Shown here: positions 37,001 to 45,307 of the stretch, in pieces
How the letters are laid out: each line of letters opens with the position of its first letter
Numbering within the stretch: the first letter of the stretch is position 1
Assembly (NCBI GenBank): GCA_035506275.1
Contig: DATJPT010000003.1
Coordinates: 124,001-188,000 of the forward strand
DNA from: Bacteroidota bacterium
Lineage (GTDB): Bacteria; Bacteroidota; Ignavibacteria; UBA10030; UBA8401
DNA: 64,000 nt
Direction of reading: 5' to 3'
Notes under the pieces: generated by a model
The model's database searches: none
What the model was told of the DNA's origin: nothing
What the model saw: the letters and a program-made list of their open reading frames with translations, nothing else
Made by a program: the position numbers and the translations under genes

Positions 37001-38391
37001 CAAGCATTCTAAAGACGGGTGCGACTCCACAGGCAGAGTACGCGGCTTTATGGAAAACGATTTTGTCCGGAGAGGTGTGGCAAGGGGAATTCTGTAATCG
37101 GAAAAAGAATGGGGATCTCTACTGGGAATCGGCGTCGATCTCCCCGATCGTAGACAAAGAAGGGAACATTGTTCACTTCGTCGCGGTCAAGGAGGACATT
37201 ACAGACAAGAAGAAAGCCGAAGCGCGGCGGGCCGAGCTTGAACAGCAGTTATTTCAGGCGCAAAAAATGGAGGGCATCGGTACCTTGGCGTCAGGCATTG
37301 CCCACGATTTCAATAATATTCTCAACACCATCGTAGGGAGCGCCAGCCTTATCGAGGAACGTCCGGATCAGGTCGAAAAGGTCCGGCAACGGATCTCGCG
37401 CGTTCTGAAATCGGCCGAACGGGGTACGCAGGTCGTCAAACAGCTGATGACGTTGGCGCGCAAAACGGCGCTCCAGCGCAAAACGACTGACATGAACGAG
37501 ATGCTTGAAGAATTGGCCCGGCTCATTGATGAAACCTTCCCTGAAACCATTGAAATACGGCTGAACCTCGCTCCGTCTCTCCCTCTCATTAACGTGGACG
37601 CCAACCAAATTCACCAAGTTGTTTTGAACCTCTGCTCTAATGCCCGCGATGCCATGCCGAAAGGGGGAGAGCTGCGGCTCGAAACGAAGATGGTTCTTGG
37701 AGCTGACTTGCGTTTGAGACACCCGGAAGCGGAAGCTCACCGCTACTTGGAACTCATCGTCAGTGATACGGGAGAAGGAATTGAGGAATCAGTCCTGAAG
37801 CGGATCTTCGACCCGTTTTTCACGACGAAAGATATCGGCAAGGGGACCGGCCTCGGGCTCTCCGTGGCGCATGCGATCATCGAAAGCCATCGCGGGTTGA
37901 TCGAGGTAGATTCGTGTGTCGGCGTCGGCTCGGAATTCAGAATATTTTTGCCTGGAATGGACGGCCCCGGATTCGCGTTGCCAACGGCCGACCAAGGGCT
38001 TGACAATGTGACCGGAGGGAATGAAACGATCCTGTTCATTGACGATGACGAAAATATTCGCGACATGTCTGTGGAATTCCTGCAGGATAAAGGGTATACA
38101 GTCATCACCGCCGTGAACGGAGTCGAAGGCGTTGAGCAGTATTCAGCCCATCTCGGCGACATCGCTCTCGTGTTGTCCGACTTCGGCCTGCCTAAAATCA
38201 ACGGAGAAGAGGTCTATCGCCGCGTGAGAGCGATCAGCCCGTCGGTACCGTTTATTCTACTGACCGGCTTGATCGAGCCGGAGAAAAGATCCGAATTGAT
38301 GGCGCTCGGAATTCATGATGTCATCGAGAAGCCCTATAAGCCTGCAGACGTTCTGCTGAAGATCAGAGAAGTCTTGGACAGCGGGATGTAA
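34003..38391 (+). CDS. Giant hybrid histidine kinase with eight PAS domains
   Basis: This 1462-residue protein has two hydrophobic segments at the N-terminus (about residues 22-42 and 52-72) and then eight consecutive PAS units of about 120 residues. Their starts are recognisable at SAYRALFDSSPIPIV, EQRFATVFNANPICM, EERFRKLFEESPIGIA, ETKLRAILDNSSEAIG, EERFRQLADAAVEGIG, ERYRLLFEMSPDAIS, NEKFEKIFQAAPLMV and SRAVEQSPASVVITD. The kinase core follows ([19 protein letters not shown]1101; [24 protein letters not shown]), and then a receiver with D1393 (LVLSDFGLPKING). Membrane attachment with so many PAS units points to integration of several internal signals. Its phosphate target is not evident. 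It ends a run of sensor genes. Confidence 0.93.
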   Translation: MDTTIKFRPGSYRSFRKYSIFRYTLMYVVFSCLWIGFSDRVLFWTVSTPSLITLLSTVKGFLFVAVTALLWHSLMAHNAKRISNSQSAYRALFDSSPIPIVVSSYSNGKTVDANDSFIRLSGYSREELIGRTASELGIYPDDENSDALLKKLNTEGRVHSASGLFRTKSGETRNILRWLELVSLDENEYVHALAIDVTEKLRAERELRESEQRFATVFNANPICMSLTRMADRKFFDVNQEFLSLLEYEREEVLGSDPLALKMWVDEGDRANMVHNLVTNGRADRFESRFRTKNGSIKDVRVIAELIEVAGEKYILGLSEDVTARKQADENVRLSEERFRKLFEESPIGIAFLGQEREIFLTNQRYRDFLGYTEAEIRSLGPKGLLHPDDWEPSLAMSDRLRNGSIPLFHLEQRYVRKDGAVVWSDTHITPVRDKNGTIIHTIGWVQDITDKKRWLETLAASETKLRAILDNSSEAIGVHVNGVWEECNAAAIRLFGVSSPKELIGQSILGVIAPEERSRIDEFVRSRGGMADAPTSYITRGLKADGSMFDMEVSLATYVLDGRQQVLVVLRDVTERKQAEERLRESEERFRQLADAAVEGIGFSENGVFVNGNRRLAEMLGYDLEEMIGLPVSGFIAPEDRPLVMKHIRDNYVGQYEHSLLRKDGSTLPVDSHARTMKLKGKMVRVSVLLDINERKRKEQELSDALERYRLLFEMSPDAISQFDNDLNVVRMNPAAVHLFGFHSEAESVGRNSLDYVEPADLEDVMGTVRTVFDKGSIQNVRHRLRRTDGTSFPSEMSGSLLRGPGGYPAGVIVVIRDISKQINSEQLLRESNEKFEKIFQAAPLMVSLSSVEEGRFLEVNETAVRLCGFSRDEVIGKSSTEIGLISQMDRDRIARVLRENGTVDDIQLVLHRKDGTAFFCSYGARIVSVGGKDCLLSVSQDITDKMEAEERLRTLSRAVEQSPASVVITDINGVIEYVNPKFTEVTQYNLDEAVGRRPSILKTGATPQAEYAALWKTILSGEVWQGEFCNRKKNGDLYWESASISPIVDKEGNIVHFVAVKEDITDKKKAEARRAELEQQLFQAQKMEGIGTLASGIAHDFNNILNTIVGSASLIEERPDQVEKVRQRISRVLKSAERGTQVVKQLMTLARKTALQRKTTDMNEMLEELARLIDETFPETIEIRLNLAPSLPLINVDANQIHQVVLNLCSNARDAMPKGGELRLETKMVLGADLRLRHPEAEAHRYLELIVSDTGEGIEESVLKRIFDPFFTTKDIGKGTGLGLSVAHAIIESHRGLIEVDSCVGVGSEFRIFLPGMDGPGFALPTADQGLDNVTGGNETILFIDDDENIRDMSVEFLQDKGYTVITAVNGVEGVEQYSAHLGDIALVLSDFGLPKINGEEVYRRVRAISPSVPFILLTGLIEPEKRSELMALGIHDVIEKPYKPADVLLKIREVLDSGM

Positions 38392-38599
38392 TTCTCTACG
38401 CTGGATTTTTTTCCGGTAAGGAGTCAAAGCAGCATAACAATCCTCTCTTCGCGATTTGCAGGTTTTTTTCGTTGCACTATTGGACATGTGGCTAATAACC
38501 GCCAGCCTGCCCCCCCCTTTATTCCATTTCCCCTCTTCGATATCGCTAAAAACTCTAAGGATTTCGTAAGTATTTCACTTTCGGCCCATTATTCCCAGC

Positions 38600-38615
38600 T
38601 GGCACGCGCTTTGAA
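38600..38615 (+). promoter_or_regulatory. Sigma-54-like promoter before the Cys-rich gene pair
   Basis: TGGCACG, four bases, then TTGAA, close to the consensus TGGCACG-N4-TTGCA. The -24 GG is present and the -12 element has GA in place of GC at the correct 10-base spacing. It lies 64 bases upstream of the ATG at 38664, within a 272-base gap that otherwise holds no gene. An NtrC-type activator is encoded at 26.7 kb. Confidence 0.6.
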
Positions 38616-38663
38616 TTCTTGCATTGCAGCGACAAAAGAATCATGATTCGCGGCTAATGGACA

Positions 38664-38933
38664 ATGAGAACAAGCAAGAAGACAGTTGACCGGTCATCAA
38701 GCGCCGGGGTGTTCAAACAGTGCACGATGTGCGGCAAAAAATGGTCCACGAAGGACGCTTTTCTGGATGATAGTGAGATCCGATTGAACGGATACCAGTG
38801 GAACAAGAAGAGGCTTCGCGCAGGAGAGAATCTCGCAGGCTTATTGATTTTCACGCATGCGAAAGAAGAATGCTTTACGACGTTGGGAATAGAGGCAAGA
38901 AAATTCAAAGTTTCTTCCCGCACTGATGAATGA
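38664..38933 (+). CDS. Small CxxC protein, hypothetical
   Basis: This 89-residue protein of unknown family begins with a basic Ser/Lys/Thr-rich segment, then FKQCTMCGKKWSTKDAFL, a CxxC knuckle resembling a zinc ribbon half. Later come FTHAKEEC and a final GIEARKFKV segment. The distant His and Cys could complete a metal site (C-x2-C...H-x4-C). A sigma-54-like promoter lies upstream, and the second small Cys protein starts 48 bases downstream on the same strand. It is expressed, if the promoter is real, with flagellar or nitrogen-type control. No function can be assigned. Confidence 0.7.
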   Translation: MRTSKKTVDRSSSAGVFKQCTMCGKKWSTKDAFLDDSEIRLNGYQWNKKRLRAGENLAGLLIFTHAKEECFTTLGIEARKFKVSSRTDE

Positions 38934-38981
38934 CGAGCACTCAACTCATGTTGTCCGACGACATATTACAAGGAGGTTACG

Positions 38982-39194
38982 ATGCAATCTGAAGAGGTGG
39001 TTTCGGAATTTGTGCTGACGGTGGACGGCCGCGAGCAATGTCCTGAATGCGGGCATCTATGGACAGACGAAGGGACGGCTCATTACCATGACTGCCGTTA
39101 TTTCTTCGTTGAAGGCGACAGTGAAGAGGACGAATATTTCTTCGAAGGATCGCCCGATGACGCACACATGCCCGTAATGAAAACTGCAGCATAG
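38982..39194 (+). CDS. Small acidic zinc-ribbon-like protein, hypothetical
   Basis: This 70-residue, strongly acidic protein has a central CPECGHLWTDEGTAHYHDC: a CxxC followed by HxHxC, a plausible zinc site. The rest is Glu/Asp-rich (VEGDSEEDEYFFEGSPDDAH). It has an excellent ribosome-binding site (AAGGAGG with 5-base spacing), showing that it is a real gene. It follows the other small Cys protein by 48 bases and probably shares its transcript. The next gene, a chemoreceptor, is 219 bases away. I recognise no named family. Confidence 0.75.
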   Translation: MQSEEVVSEFVLTVDGREQCPECGHLWTDEGTAHYHDCRYFFVEGDSEEDEYFFEGSPDDAHMPVMKTAA

Positions 39195-39413
39195 GCCAAG
39201 TGTGCAAGCACCGACGTCTTCTGCGGAGCGAGCCTCGTGGACGGGAAGTTTGGGCCCAGTGATGATTCCTGTTCGGCCGATTGTTTCTCTTCTCGGCTCC
39301 CTCAGCGTTTGAAATGGCTTCTTGCGGAGCTGCTGCTGCGGTGGAGCCCCGATGAAAGCAAGTGCTGCTCATGATATATCACAATATTCTTAACGAATCT
39401 GGAGTGTCTTTCG

Positions 39414-41159
39414 ATGGCATGGTTCCATAATCTGAAAATATCGACGAAACTGCTCTTGGGATTTTCTGTGGCCTCGGTTGTAGCGTGCATCATCGCGTAT
39501 TCAGGATTACGAGGAATCTACGCCGTGAACGATTCCGCCGAATCGCTCTATCAGAATGAAACAGTGCCGGTCGGAGAGATCGGACGGATCGCAAAGGACT
39601 TTCAGCGAGTGCGTGCAAATCTGGCGTTCCTGATGTTCGTCACCGAAGACGGGGAGGTCGAGCATGATCAGCATGTTGTGGTCGCTCTGACAAAAGAAAT
39701 GGATTCTCTGGGCGCCTCATTCAGGAAAAGCCTTTCAAGCGAAGAGATGAAAGAGACGATGGCAAAATACGACCAGGCTCGAAATATCTTTCTTCCTCTT
39801 CAGGAAAAAATTGTCGCATTAGCAGTGGCGGGGAAAAAGCAGGAAGCGAAAACGCTGTTTCTTGTCGGCGATGCGCGCGATGCCGCTCATGCGATTGAGG
39901 CGGATATCGAGAAGCTGGTTGAACTCAAGCGTCAAAGTGCCGGGGCCGCAGTCCAGGCAAATAATGATGCAACATCGAAGGCTACCATTATCGTGCTTAG
40001 CTCCCTTATTGTGGGTTTATCGCTAGCAGTCTTTCTTGGATTGCTTATTGCCCGTTACATAAAACGGGGCCTCGCAGAGCTGGTGGAAAATGCGGAGGAG
40101 ATCTCTCAGGGCAATTTGACCATCGATGTCGTTCAGCGCACCAGCGACGAAATTGGAGTTCTGACCGGCGCCTTTGCGCGCATGGCTCTCAATTTGAGAG
40201 AAATATTGACGAGTCTCACGGAAGCCTCGGCCTCCATTGCGAGTGCCACGAGCCAGATCAACAGCAGCACTGAAGAGATGGCGGCGGGGGCCGAAGAGCA
40301 GACCTCACAAGCCAGCGAAGTTGCGAGTGCAGTCGAGGAGATGACAAAGACGATTGTGGAGAACTCGAAGAATGCCGGAACCACCGCCGACACGGCAAAG
40401 CAGGCGAAGGATGCCGCTGAACTTGGCGGAACCGTAGTGCAAGAGACAATTATCGGGATGAAGCGTATCGCGGAAGTGGTCAACAAATCCAGCGAGACGG
40501 TCAGAGCGCTGGGCAGATCGAGCGATCAAATAGGGGAAATTATCGGGGTGATCGACGATATCGCCGATCAGACAAACTTATTGGCGCTGAATGCGGCCAT
40601 TGAAGCTGCCCGTGCGGGTGAGCAAGGGAGGGGATTTGCGGTCGTAGCCGACGAAGTTCGGAAACTCGCGGAACGGACCACAAAGGCCACCAAAGAAATT
40701 GCAGGGATGATAAAGGCGATTCAGTCAGAGACTGGGGGCGCGGTCGCTTCAATGACCGAAGGGACACAGCAGGTGGGCGAAGGGATCAAACTTGCCGATA
40801 AAGCCGGAATATCGCTCAACGAAATAGTCAGGGTCTCTCAAATGGTGACCGACATGGTTTCACAGATCGCCGCTGCAAGCGAGCAACAATCGAGCGCTAG
40901 CGAACAAATTTCGAAAAATGTCGAAGGGATCAGCACTGTCACAAATCAGACTGCTTCCGGCGTTCAGCAGATCGCGCGTGCGGCCGAAGACCTGAATCGT
41001 TTGACGGAAAATCTACAACAGATGCTTGGTAAATTCAGACTTACCGGGAAAAAGGCAGTGAGCCCACCACAGAACGTCACCGCGAGCGTCGAGAAACCGC
41101 ATGTCAAATCAAACCTGGCCGTCCGTCATAACGGGAAGCTGGTGCACAATGGACATTAA
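39414..41159 (+). CDS. Methyl-accepting chemotaxis protein, four-helix-bundle sensor
   Basis: This 581-residue chemoreceptor has a first membrane helix near residues 13-33, a periplasmic four-helix-bundle-type sensor of about 150 residues with no Cache features, and a second membrane helix near 188-212. A HAMP domain (about 213-266) and a long cytoplasmic coiled coil follow, with the hairpin tip [20 protein letters not shown] and [13 protein letters not shown]. After the coil comes a Pro/Val-rich linker and the C-terminal motif [10 protein letters not shown], which is also present in the second receptor of this cluster. There is no NWETF-type tether. It would signal to CheA/CheW; cheW follows 22 bases downstream. 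Confidence 0.95.
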   Translation: MAWFHNLKISTKLLLGFSVASVVACIIAYSGLRGIYAVNDSAESLYQNETVPVGEIGRIAKDFQRVRANLAFLMFVTEDGEVEHDQHVVVALTKEMDSLGASFRKSLSSEEMKETMAKYDQARNIFLPLQEKIVALAVAGKKQEAKTLFLVGDARDAAHAIEADIEKLVELKRQSAGAAVQANNDATSKATIIVLSSLIVGLSLAVFLGLLIARYIKRGLAELVENAEEISQGNLTIDVVQRTSDEIGVLTGAFARMALNLREILTSLTEASASIASATSQINSSTEEMAAGAEEQTSQASEVASAVEEMTKTIVENSKNAGTTADTAKQAKDAAELGGTVVQETIIGMKRIAEVVNKSSETVRALGRSSDQIGEIIGVIDDIADQTNLLALNAAIEAARAGEQGRGFAVVADEVRKLAERTTKATKEIAGMIKAIQSETGGAVASMTEGTQQVGEGIKLADKAGISLNEIVRVSQMVTDMVSQIAAASEQQSSASEQISKNVEGISTVTNQTASGVQQIARAAEDLNRLTENLQQMLGKFRLTGKKAVSPPQNVTASVEKPHVKSNLAVRHNGKLVHNGH

Positions 41160-41181
41160 AACTCTTTACTAAGGAAGTATT

Positions 41182-41685
41182 ATGACGGACACGATCGATA
41201 TCAGAAACAAAGCGCAGAACAGCGGGGCCGGCGACGAACTGCTTCAACTTGTAAGCTTCAAGATCGGCGAAGAGGAATTCGGCGTCGATATCCTCAAGGT
41301 CCAGGAAATAAACAGAATGCTTGAGGTCACAAGAGTCCCCAATGCTCCGGAGTACGTCGACGGCGTGATCAATCTTCGCGGCAAGGTGATCCCCATTATC
41401 GACTTACGCCGCCGGTTCGGCATGGAGCGCCGGGAAAAAGACAAGAACACGCGCATTGTCGTGGTGGAATTGGAGGGAAAAGTCGTCGGGTTTGTTGTCG
41501 ATGCCGTCAGCGAAGTTCTCCGTATTCCCAAAAGCGTGACGGAACCGCCGCCCCCCATCGTCGCGGGGATAGAAACAGATTATATCACAGCCGTCGGAAA
41601 GCTGGAGGACAGACTGCTGATTTTGCTCGACCTGGAAAAAGTTCTTCTCAAAGAGGAATTGCATGCTGTGGAAGAAACCGCATAG
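41182..41685 (+). CDS. cheW: Chemotaxis coupling protein CheW
   Basis: This 167-residue scaffold protein links chemoreceptors to CheA. It shows the CheW pattern: LQLVSFKIGEEEFGVDILKV, then VINLRGKVIPIIDLRRRFGM and VVVELEGKVVGFVVDAVSEV. A short C-terminal tail follows. AAGGAAG precedes the ATG. It lies directly after the first receptor and is probably co-transcribed with it. CheA is encoded 9 kb further on. Confidence 0.96.
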   Translation: MTDTIDIRNKAQNSGAGDELLQLVSFKIGEEEFGVDILKVQEINRMLEVTRVPNAPEYVDGVINLRGKVIPIIDLRRRFGMERREKDKNTRIVVVELEGKVVGFVVDAVSEVLRIPKSVTEPPPPIVAGIETDYITAVGKLEDRLLILLDLEKVLLKEELHAVEETA

Positions 41686-41795
41686 CTCGGCCTCTTGCGG
41701 AGATTCTTGAATAGGCTTTCGGAGGAAGGGCGTGGTCCTCTCGCCAGCTCCAGTTCTTTTTGCACTCATCATCTATTAGAACAGAATACAATGCT

Positions 41796-42356
41796 ATGAA
41801 AAGAAAGCACGTTCATAAGAATCCGACGATCACTCTCATGTTGTTTGGCCTGATCCTCAGCGGCGCTCACCATATCGAAGCTCAGTCAAAACCGTCATAC
41901 GGGCAGCAAATTGCCGTGATCAAGATCTTGCAGCCGGACGTGAAGATCATCGGCGTTATGGGAGCAACATTGTCCGAGAAGGATGTTCAAGATATCACGC
42001 GGGCCGGACTTGCTCAGGGGATGCAAATCGTTGTCGGTCTCCCGCAGAATCCCCGTGAAATATCCGATATCTATAAAAGGTTGTTAAATGAAAAAAAGAT
42101 CCAAGTTCTGTGGGTTCCGAAAGGTAGCGACGATATGATGATGGGGATTGGCTTTGAGTATCTTCGTTCCACAACCCTTCTGGATAAAATAGCCTTGTAT
42201 ATCCCGAATCCTGACCTCCTCCCGTCCGGCGCGCTTTGCAGCGTTCAGATGGAGAGTGGAAAACTCACTGTGTACGTGAATCAGAAAATTGCGACGTTGC
42301 TCGGCGCTCGCGTCCCTGCCGAGCAAAGCGAAAGCGTAACATTCGTATCCCGATAA
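41796..42356 (+). CDS. Periplasmic protein of unknown function, paired with a chemoreceptor
   Basis: This 186-residue protein has an N-terminal signal peptide (hydrophobic residues about 11-27, then HIEAQ). The mature part reads as an alpha/beta fold: IAVIKILQPDVKIIGVMG, then LAQGMQIVVGLPQNPREI, VLWVPKGSDDMMMGIGFEYL and SVQMESGKLTVYVNQKIATLL. It is reminiscent of small periplasmic-binding or YfiR-like proteins, but no family is certain. It ends 18 bases before a chemoreceptor gene, so a ligand-binding or inhibitor role for that receptor's periplasmic domain is plausible. I chose the ATG at 41796, since a longer reading from 41760 would spoil the signal peptide. Confidence 0.75.
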   Translation: MKRKHVHKNPTITLMLFGLILSGAHHIEAQSKPSYGQQIAVIKILQPDVKIIGVMGATLSEKDVQDITRAGLAQGMQIVVGLPQNPREISDIYKRLLNEKKIQVLWVPKGSDDMMMGIGFEYLRSTTLLDKIALYIPNPDLLPSGALCSVQMESGKLTVYVNQKIATLLGARVPAEQSESVTFVSR

Positions 42357-42374
42357 TATTGCAAAGGCGCAACT

Positions 42375-44021
42375 GTGAAACTTCGAACACAGCTACTAAT
42401 CGCAATTCTGGGCGTGGTCGTATTCCAGACAGTGACGCTCAGTATTCTCCTCAGCCTGCTCGTCGGGTCCTCGAGGAATGACCAATTTCATAAACACGGT
42501 TCCTCCGTTGTGACAAGCCTCGCCTCCAACGGCAGGCTCGGAGTTCTCATGGCAGACTCCACCCAATTGACGTCGATCATGGAGTCGGCGTTCATGGACA
42601 AAGAAGTGCGGTCCGTTTCATTCTTCGACCAAAACTCCCGGCTCATCGTGCGGCGCGGGATCGACACCGGAGTTCCCGGAAAACTTGAACGGCAGGAACC
42701 GTCGGAGGTCGACACTTCGGACGGATCAGGTAATGCCATCGCGCTCTTCAGAAGTTCGGTATTCGCCCGGCAGGGGGATTCGACCGCGATCGGGTCTGTC
42801 CAGGCGGGGATCACTCTTGAAAATCTCCGCTCCGATACCCGGAATTCCGTCTTCTGGTCTCTCGTGATCTGTATTGTTTTCTCGCTGACGGGCGTTCTTG
42901 TCGTGAGTCTTATCATGAGAATCTTGCAGCCTCTCCTCTCCGGGATCGAGTTGGTCTCGACCGGGGACCTTACGATTCAATTGGAACAGAAAACGAATGA
43001 TGAAATAGGGCATCTTGTCAACAGTCTCAACCATCTTGTCGCCGGATTGCGCGGGACGGTGGAGCAGATCCGCGGGATGACCGTCGAAATCTCGAAGCAA
43101 GTTGAGCACATTACCGCTGATTCGGGGAGCATGGACGAGGGGATGCGCCGCCAGGCGGAACGGTCGTCGGAAGTAGCATCGGCTGTTGAAGAGATGACAA
43201 AGACCATCATTGGAAATTCGAAGAACGCGAGCGCTGCGGCCGAAACGGCTAAACGGGCCAAGGTCTCTGCAGAACAGGGGGGCGTTGTTGTCGAAGAGAC
43301 CGTTGCCGGCATGAAAAGGATTGCCGGCGTCGTCAACAAATCGGCGGAGACAGTCAGGACACTCGGAAAATCAGGCGACCAGATCGGCGAGATCATCGGG
43401 GTCATCGATGATATAGCCGATCAAACGAATCTCTTGGCGTTGAATGCCGCCATTGAAGCAGCCAGGGCAGGGGAACAGGGACGGGGGTTTGCCGTTGTTG
43501 CAGACGAGGTGAGAAGGCTTGCAGAACGGACGACAAAAGCGACGAAGGAAATCGCCGCGATGATAAAGAAAATCCAGAGCGAAACGAAAGGTGCCGTCCT
43601 TTCGATGGAGGAGGGGACGAGACAAGTCAGTGAAGGTATTGAACGCGCGGATAAAGCAGGGGCTTCACTTCGGGACATCGTCGAGATCTCTCAAAAGGTG
43701 ACGGACATGATTTCTCAGATTGCGGCTGCGAGCGAGGAGCAATCGAGTGCGAGTGAGCAGATTTCAAAGAATGTAGAAGAGATCAATACCGTCACCAATG
43801 AGTCGGCGATCGGCACACGGCAAATTGCACATGCAGCAGGAGATCTCAGCCGGCTTACCGATGCACTCAGGCATCTTGTCGAGAACTTCACGATTGCTGA
43901 TGATTCCGGCAACAAAAAAACCAGGATTGAAGACGCTGTTCAAACTCCGTCGCAGGAAAAATCTTTACTCGCTGTTCGGGCAAACGGATCTCTCGTCGAT
44001 CATCGGTCATCCGCTCCATAA
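42375..44021 (+). CDS. Methyl-accepting chemotaxis protein, CHASE8-like sensor
   Basis: This 548-residue chemoreceptor starts at GTG. The membrane helices lie near residues 6-30 and 157-181. The periplasmic part (about 125 residues) has the pattern [20 protein letters not shown] and [18 protein letters not shown], resembling the CHASE8 sensor of YfiN-type proteins. A HAMP domain follows, then the signalling coil with [20 protein letters not shown]. The extreme C-terminus has [10 protein letters not shown] after a charged linker, matching the first receptor's end. The preceding gene encodes a periplasmic protein, possibly its ligand-binding partner. Confidence 0.94.
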   Translation: MKLRTQLLIAILGVVVFQTVTLSILLSLLVGSSRNDQFHKHGSSVVTSLASNGRLGVLMADSTQLTSIMESAFMDKEVRSVSFFDQNSRLIVRRGIDTGVPGKLERQEPSEVDTSDGSGNAIALFRSSVFARQGDSTAIGSVQAGITLENLRSDTRNSVFWSLVICIVFSLTGVLVVSLIMRILQPLLSGIELVSTGDLTIQLEQKTNDEIGHLVNSLNHLVAGLRGTVEQIRGMTVEISKQVEHITADSGSMDEGMRRQAERSSEVASAVEEMTKTIIGNSKNASAAAETAKRAKVSAEQGGVVVEETVAGMKRIAGVVNKSAETVRTLGKSGDQIGEIIGVIDDIADQTNLLALNAAIEAARAGEQGRGFAVVADEVRRLAERTTKATKEIAAMIKKIQSETKGAVLSMEEGTRQVSEGIERADKAGASLRDIVEISQKVTDMISQIAAASEEQSSASEQISKNVEEINTVTNESAIGTRQIAHAAGDLSRLTDALRHLVENFTIADDSGNKKTRIEDAVQTPSQEKSLLAVRANGSLVDHRSSAP

Positions 44022-44174
44022 CATTCAAAGACGAGATGACCGGGGAGACGACGGCATCGAGCTTGTGGCTCGCCGAGGTTCAATCGAGACATCCAAAAAG
44101 GTCAGACAATGATATTGAGCGACAAGAGAAGCGTTGAGGGGGAAGGGAGTTTGATCGCAGCGCACTAAGCCGAC

Positions 44175-45131
44175 ATGATGACACCCCCCACAGATAATGT
44201 CTGGGGCCTGATACTCGCGGGTGGAGATGGAAAGAGGTTGAGGGAGTTCGTCCGGCTCCGGTTTAATTCCGAGCTGCCCAAACAGTTTTGCGCTTTTCGC
44301 GGCACGCGCTCGATGCTGACAACTACCATTGCGCGTGTCAGGAGCCGTATCGAGCGGGATCGGCTTTTCGTGACGGTCCGCAGCAGTCAGAGAATGTACG
44401 CTTTGGGTCAGCTCGAGGATGTCCCCGATGCGAACGTCATCGAGCAGCCTCTGAACAAAGAGACCGGGCCGGCTATTCTTCTCGGCCTGTTGCATATTTA
44501 TGAGCGTGATCCGAATGCAGTGGCGGCGATTTTTCCGGCAGATCATTTCGTCCGCGAAGACTCGCAGTTCATGGTCCACGTCGATTCTGCCGTTCGACAT
44601 ATCCGGCAGCATGAGGGCGATATTGTCTTGCTTGGCGCCGAAGCGCAGTATCCTGAAACGGATTACGGCTGGATTCAGGTTTCCGATGCAGTTTCTTCCG
44701 CCGAAGGAATAGAGCTGTACCGCATTAGCCGGTTCTGGGAAAAGCCCTCTTTCGAAAGAGCCTGTGTGCTGGCAAAAGCCCGATCATTCTGGAACACCAT
44801 GGTCATCATCGGTACGGTGACGGGGTTGCTCGAAAAAATTAAGCGAATTACCCCCCGATTCTTTGAATCGTTCATGCCCCTTGCTGATGGTCTCGGATTC
44901 GCATGCGAAAACGAACTGATCAGTCGGATTTTTTCGTCGATTGAACCCGTCAATTTTAGCGCCGAGATCCTCGCGCCGGAGGTTGCCGACCTTGTCGTTC
45001 TCCCGGCCCGAGGCGTATACTGGAGCGACTGGGGAAGAGCGGAGCGTATTGAAATGGACCTTTCGCTGCTGATGAGGGATGGAGAAATCATCACCGACCA
45101 CAAAAAGAATTTGTCCCACCGCCGCGCTTAA
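44175..45131 (+). CDS. Mannose-1-phosphate guanylyltransferase-like nucleotidyltransferase
   Basis: This 318-residue enzyme has the nucleotidyltransferase fold: GLILAGGDGKRLREFV is the nucleotide-binding G-loop, ELPKQFCAF holds the catalytic Lys, and ETGPAILLG, AAIFPADHFV, DYGWIQV and FWEKPSFE follow in the order of GDP-mannose pyrophosphorylases. It would form GDP-mannose from mannose 1-phosphate and GTP, although another sugar phosphate is possible. The C-terminal beta-helix domain of bifunctional enzymes is absent. Its presence inside the chemotaxis cluster is unexplained. Flagellin or surface glycosylation is one possibility. Two ATGs (44175 and 44178) are equally good. Confidence 0.82.
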   Translation: MMTPPTDNVWGLILAGGDGKRLREFVRLRFNSELPKQFCAFRGTRSMLTTTIARVRSRIERDRLFVTVRSSQRMYALGQLEDVPDANVIEQPLNKETGPAILLGLLHIYERDPNAVAAIFPADHFVREDSQFMVHVDSAVRHIRQHEGDIVLLGAEAQYPETDYGWIQVSDAVSSAEGIELYRISRFWEKPSFERACVLAKARSFWNTMVIIGTVTGLLEKIKRITPRFFESFMPLADGLGFACENELISRIFSSIEPVNFSAEILAPEVADLVVLPARGVYWSDWGRAERIEMDLSLLMRDGEIITDHKKNLSHRRA

Positions 45132-45241
45132 GATCTGAAGCCTCCTCTGCACCAATATACTCAGCTGCACGATTTCAGCCATCTCATTTCGAATACAGAT
45201 TCCAACAGAAGGTAAACGCGCTGAAAATCGATGAAATCCGC

Positions 45242-45256
45242 TGGCACAGTACTTGT
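45242..45256 (+). promoter_or_regulatory. Sigma-54-like promoter before fapA
   Basis: TGGCACA, four bases, then TTGT, one change from the consensus in the -12 element (GT for GC) with the 10-base spacing kept. It is 66 bases before a TTG start of fapA and 102 before a GTG start. The 176-base gap has no gene. Confidence 0.5.
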
Positions 45257-45307
45257 CATAGTACGGATGAAGAAGAGTTCCTCTGCAACGAGGCGTTCAT
45301 TGCAGGG

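Noticed and set aside
39276-39283. GCCGATTG before the first chemoreceptor as a sigma-28 -10 element
   Set aside because: The -10 has two mismatches and the position 15 bases upstream reads CAGT, not TAAA-like.
44108-44167. A 19-codon frame before the nucleotidyltransferase gene
   Set aside because: There is no convincing ribosome site and no hydrophobic or otherwise distinctive content; probably chance.
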